The notes below the pieces were generated by a model that searched no databases, had not been told where the DNA came from, and saw nothing but the letters and a program-made list of their open reading frames with translations. From CAZOKZ01 sp964580585 (GTDB taxonomy: Bacteria > Sumerlaeota > Sumerlaeia > SLMS01 > JAHLLQ01): DNA of 64,000 nt. The stretch covers positions 55,859 through 119,858 of the forward strand of contig CAZOKZ010000005.1 of assembly GCA_964580585.1 (NCBI GenBank), in the 5' to 3' direction. Position 1 is the first letter of the stretch; each line of letters opens with the position of its first letter. Shown here piece after piece: positions 51,318-61,258 of this stretch. Made by a program: the position numbers and the translations under genes.

Positions 51318-52445
51318 TTAATAGCTGTTTGCGTGGAGCCTTTCGCCGATCAGGCGTCCCATTTCTTGGGCTGTTTCGTCCCAGGTTCGTGCTTGCGGGG
51401 GCTTGCGGGCGGGACCCACGCCGGTTTCGAGAGCCTGGGCACAGGCTGCCATGAAACTTTCTGCGTCGGCGGCAATGTGGACTTCGGAGGCGTAGTCGTT
51501 GGCGACATCGGGGATTGGCGTCGAGACCACCGGGCGTCCGGCGGCGAGGTATTCGGGCGTCTTCGTGGGGCTCATGAACCGGGTCAGGTCGTTAACCAGC
51601 CAGGGAATCAGTGCGACGGTAAAACCACGCAGATATTCGGGCAGGGTTTCGTAATGTTTTGCCCCGAGGTGGTGAAAATTTGGAGCGTCCACCGGGCAGT
51701 CTGGCATTCCCAGCAGGGGTCCCAGAAAGACGATCGACCATTCGGGGCGGGCACGGCAAACCGCTCGGATGAGTTCCCAATCGATTCGCTCGTCGATGGC
51801 GCCGAAATACCCGAGAACAGGGGGCGAGATGGTTTTCAGGTCCTCGGGTAGCGGGCCTTCTTCGGCGGCGCGCGCGAAATGAGGAAAATCGATCCCGCTC
51901 GGAAAGCAATACAGGTGGGAATTCCGACCCTCGCGTTGCCGATGCAGGCTGTGGCCGCCGGTGAACACCAGATCGGCGCGTTCGAGAAGGCGGTTTTCCT
52001 GGTCGAGGACATTGGTGTGAGATTGCTGGAAGGCGGAAAAGGGATCCATGCAATCGTACACGAGTAAATCGTGGGGCAGGCGTTCGGCGAGAGGAAGAAA
52101 TCCAGGGTGCTGAAGCCAGACGACCCGCGGCGATCCGGCAGGAGCGTCATGCAAAAATTTTTGGGCGTACGATCCTAAGGTCATTCTCGATCGATGAGCT
52201 ACCGTTTGAAATCGTCCCGACAGCGGAATGAACGGACGGTTGATCGCCTGGCCGGTGGTGCCGATTGATCCCCCTCGGCTTTCCTTGGGGTCGGCCAGCC
52301 ATCGCCGCGAGCTGATGAGCGACAAATAGAGCACGCGATGTCCCAACGCCTCGAACCGTGTCATCAATTGCTGGGGACGCTGGAACAGGCGGTGTTCCCA
52401 TGGCAGATGCGATAAACATAGTAAGGTCAGTGTTTTATGGGTCAT
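51318..52445 (-). CDS. Glycosyltransferase, TuaH/GT4-like
   Basis: A 375-residue GT-B glycosyltransferase. The start at 52445 (MTHKTLTLLCLSHLPWEH) begins at the conserved domain; the open frame upstream is artefactual. Marks: LFQRPQQLMTRFEALGHRVL typical of the TuaH-like group that works on cell-surface polysaccharide, LVYDCMDPFSAF, LGYFGAIDERIDWELI, and the donor-site MSPTKTPEYLAAGRPVVST. It has no signal and should be cytoplasmic at the membrane. Sugar and acceptor unknown. Divergent from the kinase gene; the 206-bp gap between them should hold both promoters. Confidence 0.88.
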   Translation of the reverse strand: MTHKTLTLLCLSHLPWEHRLFQRPQQLMTRFEALGHRVLYLSLISSRRWLADPKESRGGSIGTTGQAINRPFIPLSGRFQTVAHRSRMTLGSYAQKFLHDAPAGSPRVVWLQHPGFLPLAERLPHDLLVYDCMDPFSAFQQSHTNVLDQENRLLERADLVFTGGHSLHRQREGRNSHLYCFPSGIDFPHFARAAEEGPLPEDLKTISPPVLGYFGAIDERIDWELIRAVCRARPEWSIVFLGPLLGMPDCPVDAPNFHHLGAKHYETLPEYLRGFTVALIPWLVNDLTRFMSPTKTPEYLAAGRPVVSTPIPDVANDYASEVHIAADAESFMAACAQALETGVGPARKPPQARTWDETAQEMGRLIGERLHANSY

Positions 52446-52651
52446 GAAATTAGAGACGCTTTGCGGGATCGTGTGGAAATCGAAGTTGATAAAAACATCG
52501 TCGGGAGAATGAATAAAAAAATAAAATCGGGTTCGACGGCGGCGCATTTTTGATTTAGGGTAAAATGCAGTGCCGTGATCTGGTACTTCACCGGTTCACT
52601 ACGCACCATCACGATATTGCTAGTCGATGCGGAGCCCGCGCAGCAAGGCTG

Positions 52652-55600
52652 ATGAGCCCTTCGAGGAAAGACACTGATTCCATCCGGATTCCACCGGGTT
52701 TATCGGACGACCCAAACGAGTCGTTCAACCCGGCTAAGTCCTTGATGTTTCGGCCGGTCGATACGCCTGCCGAGGATCGTGACGTTTTTTTATCGGGAAA
52801 TTTGCCCGATTGGTTGCTCGAAGACGGCGATCTCTCCCCTGCTGTGAAACCTCGCAAGCCGGGAACGTCTTCGGCCATTGCGCAGGCGCAGTCGCGAACG
52901 GCCAAACGGCACCCCTCGTCGTCGTTTCACAAAATTCCACAATCCGAAGGCATGCTCAATTTACCCGCGCCCAGCGCTTATCGTATGCGGCGCATCGTAG
53001 GCGAAGGTGGATTTGGGCAGGTCTGGGAGTCGGTTCAGCAAACCCTTGGCCGTGTGATCGCTGTGAAGCGTTTGCGCGCCGATCACTTTGCCGAAAGAAA
53101 ACACGACAGCAAGGCATTGCGCTATCTGGAGAAGTCCTTCCGCCAGGAAGCGCTGACCACCGGCAGCCTGGAACATCCAAACATTGTGCCGATTTACGAC
53201 CTTGGGCTCGACGAATTGGGCCTGCCGCTGCTGGCGATGAAGCTGGTGCGTGGCCGTCCGTGGGACGAGGTCATCGAAGAGGACCGCCACAAAATGCCGA
53301 TGGCGGAATTCCTGGCCAAACATTTGCCCATCTTGATCGACGTTTCGCAGGCTGTCGCTTTTGCCCATTCGCGTGGTGTGGTGCATCGCGATTTGAAGCC
53401 TTCGCAGGTGATGATCGGGGAATTCGGTGAAGTGTTGCTGATGGATTGGGGGCTGGCGTTGGTTTACGACCAGGATCTGGCTGCTCGCCAGGAATCTCCT
53501 CTTGCGCATACGGATTTTACCACGTGGAGCGACACGGCCATCAGCCCCGCGGGCACGCCATGCTTTATGGCCCCCGAGCAAACCGAAGACAGCGCCATTC
53601 ACGTTGGGCCATGGACGGACGTGTTTTTGCTCGGCGGTACGCTGTATTATCTGCTGACGGGCCAATCGCCTCACGAGTCCGAAGATTCACGCGAAGCGTT
53701 TGCGCGCGCGGTGTATGAAGACGTTGAGCTACCCGAAAAACGAGCTCCCCAGGCGGAAATTCCATCCGAACTTTCCGAACTCAGCATGAAAGCCTTGCAG
53801 CGCGATCCCAAGGATCGCCTGCCAGCCGCTAAACTGTTTATTGAAGGATTGCAGGATTATCTGACGGGTTCGGGTAAACGTCGCGAGGCGTTAGCATTGA
53901 TCAAGAAAGTCGAAGACTTCATCAACAGCGAAGACATCGACGATTACGAAGAGTTGGCAGAGTACAGTAACACGATTGAACGTGCGTTGGTGCTCTGGCC
54001 GTCGAATCCCGACGCGTTGTTGTTGCGCCAGACATTGCTGGCCGAATACGCGAAATCGGCACTGCTGAACCGCGATTTGAAACTGGCTCGCGCGCAATCC
54101 AATCGGCTCGATCCCGGTTATATGCGCGGAGAGTTGATGCGCCAGATCGAGGAGCACGAGAAGGAACAAAGCCAGGCGCAATCCAAGCTCGATGAAATGT
54201 ATCAGCAGCTTCAGCATGAACGCGACCGAGCCGAAAAAGCACGCGGACAGGCGGAAGACCTCGTCAATTTCATGCTGTACGACATGTATCGTACGTTGCA
54301 GCCATTGAGCCGGATTGAGTTGCTCGACAAGGTTGCGCAGAAGGCTCTGGAATACTTTGAAGCGAATCCGGAAAAGGATCAGTCGCCGGAAATTTTGCAC
54401 AAGCGAGCCAAAACGTTCAGCAACATCGGCGACGTGTTGAAGGCCAAGGGTATGTACGAGGACGCGTTGAAGGCTTACGGCGATTCGCGTCAGCATATTG
54501 AGATTTTATTTCACCGCGAGCCGAACAACGAGGAGTGGCGGTTCGAGCTTTCTTCGCACCATGATCGCGTTTCGACCGTGTATTTTGAGCAAGGCAATCT
54601 GGAAGGCGCTATGCGGTCGAACCGGATCGCGCTCGATATTCGCCAGCGTCTGGCGGGACGTAATCCATCGAACATGCGGTATAACAACGCACTGGCATCG
54701 AGTTTCCACCAGGAAGGCGCGATTTTCTGGCGACAAGGTAAACAGAAGGAAGCTCTGCAATCGTTCCGTACGGCACTGACAATCCGGCGTAAGCTGCTGG
54801 ATTTCGATCCGTCGAGCATCGCGTTCAAAGTCGATCTGTGCAACACGCTCAACAGCGAAAGTTGGGTTTTGCGTGCGTTGGGAGATATCGACGACGCGTT
54901 GTTGTCGGCAGAAGAATCGTTGAAATTGCGTCAGGAATTGATCGAATTCGAGCCTGAGAACCAGAAGTATCTGTCGGAGTATGCGTGGACGCTTAAGAGC
55001 ATCGCGCTGTTGTATGAAGACAAACGCGATTTGAAAGCAGCGCTCGATTCGTTCCGTTCGGCGGTATCGATTAATGAACGTCTGGCAGAATTGGATCCGA
55101 CGAACGTTAATTTACAGTGCGAGCTGGCATTCCCGCTCGGTGGCATGGGGCGCAACTTGCTGGCGCTGGGGCGGTTGGATGAAGCGCGGCTTTCCTATGA
55201 ACAAGCGGTGACGATTCAACGCACGCTGGTGACAAAAGGGGTGAAGCATCCACGTCTGATGCGGGATTTTGTGTACAGTTTGCTGGAATACGCGAATGTG
55301 CTTAAATTGATGGGAGAACACGACCGCGCAACATTACATTGTTCGCAGGGGCTGGAGATTTCGGAGAAGCTGCTGACGGCGGCGCCGGAAAATCCGATTT
55401 ATCTCGAACTGGTCAGTCGCGCCCTGCTGATGAAAGGCCGCATTGAAACGGCCAAAGGCGCGCCGGACAAAGCCAAAAAATCCTGGGAACGCGCCGTCAA
55501 ATTGTTGGAACCCGTCATGCGCGTGGCCGAGCACCCGGCTTATCAGCAGGAAACACTGGCCAAAGCCATGTTGTTGCTCGGGAAAAAAGAGTCCGCGCGT

Positions 55601-55687
55601 TTTTATGTGGAGAAGCTGCTCGCCAAGGGGTGGCAAGATCCCGAGTTCCTGGACCTGAGCCGCAATATCGGGCTGATGAAAGGATGA
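52652..55687 (+). CDS. Ser/Thr protein kinase with long TPR tail
   Basis: A 1011-residue Hanks-type kinase. After a disordered 100-residue N-terminus come the glycine loop (VGEGGFGQVWE), VAIA-type Lys (IAVKRLRADH), catalytic Asp247 in VHRDLKPSQVM, and Asp265 in MDWGLAL, then GTPCFMAPEQT. Two deviations: the usual Asn of HRDLKPxN is Gln, and DFG is DWG (the latter common in PknB-like kinases of planctomycete-type genomes). From about 480 a coiled coil (QAQSKLDEMYQQLQHERDR) leads to eight or more TPRs (about 560-1000). No membrane segment is seen, so it is cytosolic and probably docks partners by the TPRs. Open frame before 52652 is ignored. Confidence 0.92.
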   Translation: MSPSRKDTDSIRIPPGLSDDPNESFNPAKSLMFRPVDTPAEDRDVFLSGNLPDWLLEDGDLSPAVKPRKPGTSSAIAQAQSRTAKRHPSSSFHKIPQSEGMLNLPAPSAYRMRRIVGEGGFGQVWESVQQTLGRVIAVKRLRADHFAERKHDSKALRYLEKSFRQEALTTGSLEHPNIVPIYDLGLDELGLPLLAMKLVRGRPWDEVIEEDRHKMPMAEFLAKHLPILIDVSQAVAFAHSRGVVHRDLKPSQVMIGEFGEVLLMDWGLALVYDQDLAARQESPLAHTDFTTWSDTAISPAGTPCFMAPEQTEDSAIHVGPWTDVFLLGGTLYYLLTGQSPHESEDSREAFARAVYEDVELPEKRAPQAEIPSELSELSMKALQRDPKDRLPAAKLFIEGLQDYLTGSGKRREALALIKKVEDFINSEDIDDYEELAEYSNTIERALVLWPSNPDALLLRQTLLAEYAKSALLNRDLKLARAQSNRLDPGYMRGELMRQIEEHEKEQSQAQSKLDEMYQQLQHERDRAEKARGQAEDLVNFMLYDMYRTLQPLSRIELLDKVAQKALEYFEANPEKDQSPEILHKRAKTFSNIGDVLKAKGMYEDALKAYGDSRQHIEILFHREPNNEEWRFELSSHHDRVSTVYFEQGNLEGAMRSNRIALDIRQRLAGRNPSNMRYNNALASSFHQEGAIFWRQGKQKEALQSFRTALTIRRKLLDFDPSSIAFKVDLCNTLNSESWVLRALGDIDDALLSAEESLKLRQELIEFEPENQKYLSEYAWTLKSIALLYEDKRDLKAALDSFRSAVSINERLAELDPTNVNLQCELAFPLGGMGRNLLALGRLDEARLSYEQAVTIQRTLVTKGVKHPRLMRDFVYSLLEYANVLKLMGEHDRATLHCSQGLEISEKLLTAAPENPIYLELVSRALLMKGRIETAKGAPDKAKKSWERAVKLLEPVMRVAEHPAYQQETLAKAMLLLGKKESARFYVEKLLAKGWQDPEFLDLSRNIGLMKG

Positions 55688-55828
55688 GGAAGGAATTTTC
55701 GCGACCAGAAATATTTTCCCCTCGCCTTTTTACCTTCATCCACAACCTCTCTGCCTCCTGGCTTGCGTTCGGCCCGAATGTTGCCTTACAAGCTTGCCAA
55801 CAACTTTCTGGCGGGATGACGCGGCACT

Positions 55829-56956
55829 ATGTTGAAAATTTTCGATACCCGGTTGGAAGCAATTGCCGATAAGGTAACACGCGGCGAGCGGCTGACGTTC
55901 GACGATGGCCTGGTGCTGTATGACTCGCACGATTTGCCGACGATCGGTAACCTGGCGAATCAGGTTCGCGAACGTTTGAATGGCAACAAGACGTTCTATA
56001 ACATTAACCTGCATATCAATCCCACCAACACCTGCTTTATGTCGTGCCGATTTTGTGCATTCGGTCGCAAAGCATTCGATGAAAATTCGTATATCCTCGC
56101 GCCGGAGGAAATCGTCGAACGTGCACGTCGCCAAATGCCCGAAGGGGCAAATGAAATCCATCTCGTGGGTGGACTCGATCCGCGATTGAAAATCGAATAT
56201 TATTGCGGCTACATCAGCGCGTTGAAGCAGGCATTTCCGCATGTGCATATCAAGACGTTGACACCCGTCGAGGTGGTATTCATCGCGAAAATGTCGAAAT
56301 TGACGATCAGCGAAGTGATCGAGCAGTTACACGTAGCGGGCATGGATTCGATGCCGGGCGGTGGAGCGGAAATTTTCGACCCGGAAGTGCGCGAACAGAT
56401 TTGCGAACATAAGTGCGATGCTTCGGGGTGGTTTGAAACGCATCGCGAGCTGCATCGACGTGGTTTGCGATCAAATTGTACGATGTTGATTGGCCATCTG
56501 GAAGAGCCGCGCCATCGTGTGGATCATTTGTTGCGGTTGCGCGCGCACCAGGACGAGTGGGGAAACCTGAGACCCGGCGGAGAAGGCGGCGGATTTCAAT
56601 GTTTCATTCCGCTGTCATTCCATCCGGCAAATACGGCACTGAGCCATTTACCCGGCCCGAGCGGATTCGACGAACTTCGCAATATTGCCGTCGCGCGGTT
56701 GATGCTCGATAACATTCCACACGTGAAAGCGTATTGGATTATGCTCGGGATCAAGCAGGCGCAGATTGCCCAATGGTTTGGCGCCGACGATATCGATGGC
56801 ACCGTGACGCACGAAGAAATTTATCACGACGCGGGTGCTCAAACACCGCAAGGAATGACGGTGGCAGAATTGCGTCGCCTGATCGAAGATTGCGGACGCG
56901 TCCCCACCCAACGCGATTCGGTGTATAACGAGGTCAGTGCAACACAGACGGTGTGA
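55829..56956 (+). CDS. mqnE: Aminodeoxyfutalosine synthase
   Basis: A 375-residue radical SAM enzyme that joins 3-[(1-carboxyvinyl)oxy]benzoate to SAM-derived adenosine in the futalosine pathway of menaquinone synthesis. Cluster motif CFMSCRFC is preceded by NINPTNT-type text (NLHINPTNT) and followed by HLVGGLDPRLKIEYY, and AGMDSMPGGGAEIF. These and the C-terminal GAQTPQGMTVAELRRLI separate MqnE from MqnC and CofH. No other mqn gene lies nearby, as is usual for scattered mqn loci. It follows the kinase-TPR gene by 140 bp, with its own ribosome site. Confidence 0.93.
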   Translation: MLKIFDTRLEAIADKVTRGERLTFDDGLVLYDSHDLPTIGNLANQVRERLNGNKTFYNINLHINPTNTCFMSCRFCAFGRKAFDENSYILAPEEIVERARRQMPEGANEIHLVGGLDPRLKIEYYCGYISALKQAFPHVHIKTLTPVEVVFIAKMSKLTISEVIEQLHVAGMDSMPGGGAEIFDPEVREQICEHKCDASGWFETHRELHRRGLRSNCTMLIGHLEEPRHRVDHLLRLRAHQDEWGNLRPGGEGGGFQCFIPLSFHPANTALSHLPGPSGFDELRNIAVARLMLDNIPHVKAYWIMLGIKQAQIAQWFGADDIDGTVTHEEIYHDAGAQTPQGMTVAELRRLIEDCGRVPTQRDSVYNEVSATQTV

Positions 56957-57036
56957 TCTCTTCTCTTGTGTTCCTCTATTTGAATTCCTAAGTTTCCGTT
57001 TTCTTGCTTCATCGAATTCGGATACGGGGGAACATC

Positions 57037-58296
57037 ATGTTCAAACAATCGTTGTACCTTTTTTTGTTCGTTTTTATTTTATCGGCGTGCGCTTCTTCAC
57101 AAAATAGTGTCGAAGTACAAGTCAACACATCGACCGCGGGAGAAGCGCAGGAAGTTTCCGCGCCACACAAGGTGGATATCCAGGTGCACGTTCCGGATGG
57201 CACGGGGACGGTGTATGTAACGGGAAATCAGGAAGCGTTGGGCCCGTGGATTCCGAATCGTTTTCCCATGACGGGCGAAGGAAACGGACGCACGGCGACG
57301 TTGGAAATCCCGCATGGTAGCACGCTGGAGTTTAAATTTACCCTGGGAAGTTGGGAACACGAAGCGTTGTTGGAAGACGGCACGGTTCCGGGGAATTATC
57401 AAATAACGGTGACAGAAGACACCAGTGTGATGTATGATATTCCCAAGTTTCAGGTCGATGCGCCACCGCCACCGGTTCCAACCGAGGATGTTCCCGATTT
57501 GCAAGGTTCGTTGAAATATTATTTGGATTTCGAGTCGCAATTTCTCGAAGTTCCGCGTCACGTCGTGGTATGGATGCCGCCCGGATACGCGGAACATCCT
57601 GAACAACGTTACCCGGTGCTCTATATGCACGACGGAGAGAATTTATTCGATCCGCGTCTGAGTTCGTTTGGCGTCGATTGGGGGATGGACGAAGCCACAA
57701 CGAAGTTAATAAACGAAGGGAAGATTCCTCCGATCATCATTGTGGGAACATTCAGCACGAAAGATCGCGAAAAAGAATATAACCCGTTTGTGGACGGTGA
57801 AAAATTCGCTTCGTTCCTGATCGAAGAAATTAAACCGATGATCGATGCCGAATATCGTACGATGCCGGAAGCAAAATACACCGGCACCATGGGGTCGTCG
57901 GCGGGCGGGTTGATTTCACTCGGCCTGGCGTGGAAACATTCGGATGTATTTACACGTTTTGGATGCGTGTCGGGGCACCTGCCTCCGATTACAAAAGACT
58001 TAATCGAGTCGGGTACCGGTGAAGATATTTTAGATGCAATTCAAGCTTCCGGTGGGTTGAATAAGCAGAATATTATTAAACTTTACTACGATCAGAGCAC
58101 GAAAAGCTGGGACGCGAAATACGATCCTTATCGAATTCGGTTGGAAAATATGTTAAAAGAAGCCGGATGGAAAGAGGACGTGGATTTCATGTCGCGTCGG
58201 TACGAGAACACCGATCATTCGGAAACAGACTGGCGGAAACGCGTGCATATTCCGTTGGAATTTATGTTTGGAGATCTGGTTCAGTCAGCAAAGTAA
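57037..58296 (+). CDS. Lipoprotein with CBM20-like domain and esterase domain
   Basis: A 419-residue lipoprotein; start at 57037 (MFKQSLYLFLFVFILSAC) follows GGGGGAA, and the lipobox is ILSAC. Residues about 50-145 resemble a starch-binding CBM20/48 sandwich (VYVTGNQEALGPWIPNRFPM, LEFKFTLGSWEHEALLEDG). The second half is a Fes/esterase-D-type alpha/beta hydrolase: VVVWMPPGYAEHPEQRYPVL, YMHDGENLFDP, IIIVGTFSTKDRE, nucleophile in GTMGSSAGGLISLG, late YENTDHSETDW with the His. Acyl groups on a glucan, or carbohydrate ester side chains, are plausible substrates. It ends before a very stable hairpin. Confidence 0.85.
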   Translation: MFKQSLYLFLFVFILSACASSQNSVEVQVNTSTAGEAQEVSAPHKVDIQVHVPDGTGTVYVTGNQEALGPWIPNRFPMTGEGNGRTATLEIPHGSTLEFKFTLGSWEHEALLEDGTVPGNYQITVTEDTSVMYDIPKFQVDAPPPPVPTEDVPDLQGSLKYYLDFESQFLEVPRHVVVWMPPGYAEHPEQRYPVLYMHDGENLFDPRLSSFGVDWGMDEATTKLINEGKIPPIIIVGTFSTKDREKEYNPFVDGEKFASFLIEEIKPMIDAEYRTMPEAKYTGTMGSSAGGLISLGLAWKHSDVFTRFGCVSGHLPPITKDLIESGTGEDILDAIQASGGLNKQNIIKLYYDQSTKSWDAKYDPYRIRLENMLKEAGWKEDVDFMSRRYENTDHSETDWRKRVHIPLEFMFGDLVQSAK

Positions 58297-58312
58297 TGTA
58301 CGATATCCTTAT

Positions 58313-58359
58313 AACAGTTAGGGCTCTCCCGGGGGAAAGGGAGAGCCCTAACTGTTTTA
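58313..58359 (+). terminator. Long-stem terminator
   Basis: An 18-bp perfect stem (AACAGTTAGGGCTCTCCC and its complement) around GGGGGAAA, with TTTT at the + strand end. It ends the CBM-esterase gene and lies between convergent genes; the minus-strand side has no T-run. Confidence 0.85.
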
Positions 58360-58381
58360 CTACCCCCTGCCCTAAACTCGA

Positions 58382-58810
58382 TCAGGTCGTCACCGAATTC
58401 GGCGTGTAGTGATTATGATACCACCACCAGGATCCGATTCCAGCAACGACAGCGGCGCTAAGTATCAGAATAATGGCATTTGTTGTGCCATTGCTTTCTT
58501 CCTGCTGGTTGTGAAGCCTTTGTTGTTTGAGTTCGATCAGTTGTTGTTGTTGAATCGCAATTGATGCCATTGCCCGGACTGTTTCCCTTTTTTTTTCCAT
58601 GCGTTGATCGTAACGTTGTTGGCCGACTGCTTTTTTTTCTTCCAGATCAACGAGTGCTTTATTTTCGATATGCTGTGATAGCTCTTCGTCGGTCATATTC
58701 TGCTCCTCCTCTTGGACAGCGTAAAATGCACCGACGCGCGTTGGAGAAAGAGCACTCGATCCAATGAACAAAATGAGAATCAGCAATGAGAGCGAGAGAT
58801 AATTTTTCAT
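58382..58810 (-). CDS. Small exported coiled-coil membrane protein
   Basis: A 142-residue protein of no recognised family. Start 58810 (MKNYLSLSLLILILFIGSSA) gives an N-terminal signal or membrane anchor. The middle is a charged coiled coil rich in Gln (ALVDLEEKKAVGQQRYDQRM, IAIQQQQLIELKQQRLHNQQ), and a C-terminal TM segment (AIILILSAAVVAGIGSWWWY) ends in a short aromatic tail (HNHYTPNSVTT). It starts one base after the stop of the PilX-like gene, so it belongs to the prepilin operon and may be an accessory of that machine. Confidence 0.75.
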   Translation of the reverse strand: MKNYLSLSLLILILFIGSSALSPTRVGAFYAVQEEEQNMTDEELSQHIENKALVDLEEKKAVGQQRYDQRMEKKRETVRAMASIAIQQQQLIELKQQRLHNQQEESNGTTNAIILILSAAVVAGIGSWWWYHNHYTPNSVTT

Positions 58811-58811
58811 C

Positions 58812-60554
58812 TTAGTATATCCCCGCAAACATGGCATCGTACTTTTCGCTACGTTCCTTGATACCGACACTGAGAGAAACGGGCAGGTCCAGATCGATGA
58901 TTTTATTTCCGTCATTATCATAGTATTTGTTGTGATAGCGGCTATGGATACGCCAGTCGTACCAGAACGTTAATTTGTTGGAGAAAATAATCGCTTCGTC
59001 GCGACAAATCATGGCGCCGAACATGTTTTCCGGGCCTTTTTTGCTGCGTTGTGCAATCGAGTGGTTCGTATAGAAAATGCCATGCAGCTTCGTGATTTGA
59101 TCACTCGCCACGCTATTATAGTCTTTTGGATTATCGTTGTTATCTACTGGGTAGTTTGTAATCATGCTGGCTCGCGACGATGTCATTTTCAGTTCAGTGT
59201 TATAGTTATAATTTGTGGTTCGGATGATGCCATCATCGTCCGCGTCATAAGCTGCCGAATCGGGTGTGCCATCTCCATTTGTATCTAAATAATCAACGTT
59301 GTCGTCTGGTGTACCACGGATTCCATCCTGCCCAAGCGTATCTTCTCGGCCCAGGTATTTCATTCCGTATGCGCTATTGTTAAAGCATGTACTCTTCCAA
59401 CTCGAATCGTTTACTTTGCCTTCCAGGATATGACCGCGTGCAGCGAAGGAGACCATGTCTTTATCAGCCTCAATTGTGTCATCCACCCATTGATCATACC
59501 AATCCTGGCGCTCCTTTGGTGTTAAACTACCATGGTTTGGTGGTAATTGATAGTCAGGTGGATCGGCGTATTCAATATTGCCAGCAACATACAAGTTGTT
59601 GCCGATGTATAAAGAGCCGGTCCCGGTGACAACACCGCTGATCACACAATCGCCATGTATAACGACTGTTCCATTAATTTCAATGGGATGGGCGCTGGTC
59701 CCTTTCAGATATACTCCCAGTTTGTTAGAGTCCGAACCGTGGATGCCACTGATAATCGTGGCGCCATTTTGAACGATCGAGCCGTTCGCTTTTACTTCAT
59801 AGTAAGAAAGGTCTTTGAGGTTCGGCATTTTCACGCGCTTGGTTCCAGGATGAACGTATGTAACCGGATCGGCGCCTGCCCAGCCTTTGAATGGAATCGT
59901 TCCGTTGAAAGGATCGACGGGCGAACCATTCTGTTCGATGTCGCCAGCCGCGTAAATGTGTCCGTTTACCGTGGGGTTGTATTTATAATCGAAGTCCCAA
60001 TTCGCGCGGTTATCTCCGTTTCCGATAATGGAACTACCCCACCACCAGCCCCAGTTATTCAGGAAATATTCATAGTTGAAAACCTGGGACGGCGGGCGAA
60101 ATTGTACACGACAAAATACTTCACGCTCGCGACCACGAATTTCGGCTTTTGCCGAAACAAGATAGTGAGCCGCTTCCCCAACGGGATCGGGTTGAATGGA
60201 ATAGGTGAGCGTTTCAATTTCGCTCGGAAGTATAAATGGCAAATTGGCGTTATAGAACCCTGTGGGGGCTGGATCGACATGCGGTTTTACAAGGTATGTT
60301 CCCAGCAATGCGTCGATGTCGGAAGTGCTTGATTGTTCGGCAATAATCTGCACCCCTTCGAGCATGGCGTTTTCAGCAAGATAATATGCCTGGTTGGAAT
60401 CCACACGCATTTTTTGACGACGGACGTTGTATTGGCTGGTGGACATGAGCCCGATCACCATAGCGGCGGTGATCGTAGCCAGAATTGTGGATGCGAGCAA
60501 TACCGAAGCGCGCGATCTCTTTTTCCGTGCTTTTCCGTTTGTGGCGTTGGTCAT
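58812..60554 (-). CDS. PilX-like minor pilin-type protein
   Basis: A 580-residue protein with one N-terminal hydrophobic helix (SVLLASTILATITAAMVIGL) after a basic stretch, then AYYLAENAMLEGVQIIAEQ, the pattern of PilX_N proteins. There is no GFTLIE-like prepilin cleavage site, so it is probably held by its TM helix. The large rest contains right-handed-helix/haemagglutinin-type text (NGTVVIHGDCVISG, SIVQNGATIISGI), and a calcium-loop-like run of aspartates (DNVDYLDTNGDGTPDSA). Start at 60554 follows AGGAG. It lies in an operon with PilV- and PilW-like genes, consistent with a pilus or secretion-tip protein. Confidence 0.85.
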   Translation of the reverse strand: MTNATNGKARKKRSRASVLLASTILATITAAMVIGLMSTSQYNVRRQKMRVDSNQAYYLAENAMLEGVQIIAEQSSTSDIDALLGTYLVKPHVDPAPTGFYNANLPFILPSEIETLTYSIQPDPVGEAAHYLVSAKAEIRGREREVFCRVQFRPPSQVFNYEYFLNNWGWWWGSSIIGNGDNRANWDFDYKYNPTVNGHIYAAGDIEQNGSPVDPFNGTIPFKGWAGADPVTYVHPGTKRVKMPNLKDLSYYEVKANGSIVQNGATIISGIHGSDSNKLGVYLKGTSAHPIEINGTVVIHGDCVISGVVTGTGSLYIGNNLYVAGNIEYADPPDYQLPPNHGSLTPKERQDWYDQWVDDTIEADKDMVSFAARGHILEGKVNDSSWKSTCFNNSAYGMKYLGREDTLGQDGIRGTPDDNVDYLDTNGDGTPDSAAYDADDDGIIRTTNYNYNTELKMTSSRASMITNYPVDNNDNPKDYNSVASDQITKLHGIFYTNHSIAQRSKKGPENMFGAMICRDEAIIFSNKLTFWYDWRIHSRYHNKYYDNDGNKIIDLDLPVSLSVGIKERSEKYDAMFAGIY

Positions 60555-60600
60555 GACGATTGTGCTCCTGTCAATTTTTTCGAGGGTAGTTGTCGGGTAA

Positions 60601-61242
60601 TTAATTTTTGCGAATATTAACAGCAAAAGATCGCGAGCAACTGATGTGGTTTAATTCATCGGTTTCGTCGCGGAAGGATTTTTTACCGTATCCATTATCG
60701 GTGACTTCGAGATTTACCATAATGATCGAGTTGTCGCCGATTCCGCCCGGTCGCATTCCATGCGAGAACCAGACATGATCCAAGGTTGCTGAAGAGGTAT
60801 TCCGAAAACCAAGATCGACGCGCTCTTCGTCTCCATTGGAGGAGATGTCCGGGTCGTACATTAATTCGTTGTTGTTGGTATCGAAGTAGATCGATTGATT
60901 GGGCATGTTTTGACCTTCGCGAAAATACAAACGGTAGAAAAATATATTCTGACCCGTTTGTCCCGGCACCGCGTGCGTAGAGGAAAAATTTAATACGTTG
61001 CTGGCGGATGCATTCTCGCGCAGTAGATTCGTTACACGATCCTGTACCATGTCTGCCCGACGGTAAACGCGGCCCTCTACCATTGTAACTTGCTGCTCGC
61101 GCACAATGGAAATCAACAGCCAGATCATTGATCCCGCAATCAGGGTTGCCAGGGTGGAAGCGATGATCAGCTCTAACATCGTAAAGCCTCGCAGCGGACT
61201 TCGACGCAGACGGCGGATTTGCATATTGGAAAATGCGTTCAT
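60601..61242 (-). CDS. PilW-like prepilin
   Basis: A 213-residue minor prepilin. After a basic leader (MQIRRLRRSPLR) comes the prepilin peptidase site G/FTMLELIIAS and the hydrophobic helix ATLIAGSMIWLLISIV. The body is a typical pseudopilin beta region with aromatic residues and no disulphide. The start at 61242 gives a leader of normal size; the frame is open to 61281 and would overlap the previous gene. It is the middle gene of the prepilin operon. Confidence 0.88.
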   Translation of the reverse strand: MNAFSNMQIRRLRRSPLRGFTMLELIIASTLATLIAGSMIWLLISIVREQQVTMVEGRVYRRADMVQDRVTNLLRENASASNVLNFSSTHAVPGQTGQNIFFYRLYFREGQNMPNQSIYFDTNNNELMYDPDISSNGDEERVDLGFRNTSSATLDHVWFSHGMRPGGIGDNSIIMVNLEVTDNGYGKKSFRDETDELNHISCSRSFAVNIRKN

Positions 61243-61258
61243 TGGTACGTTCGCTTTC

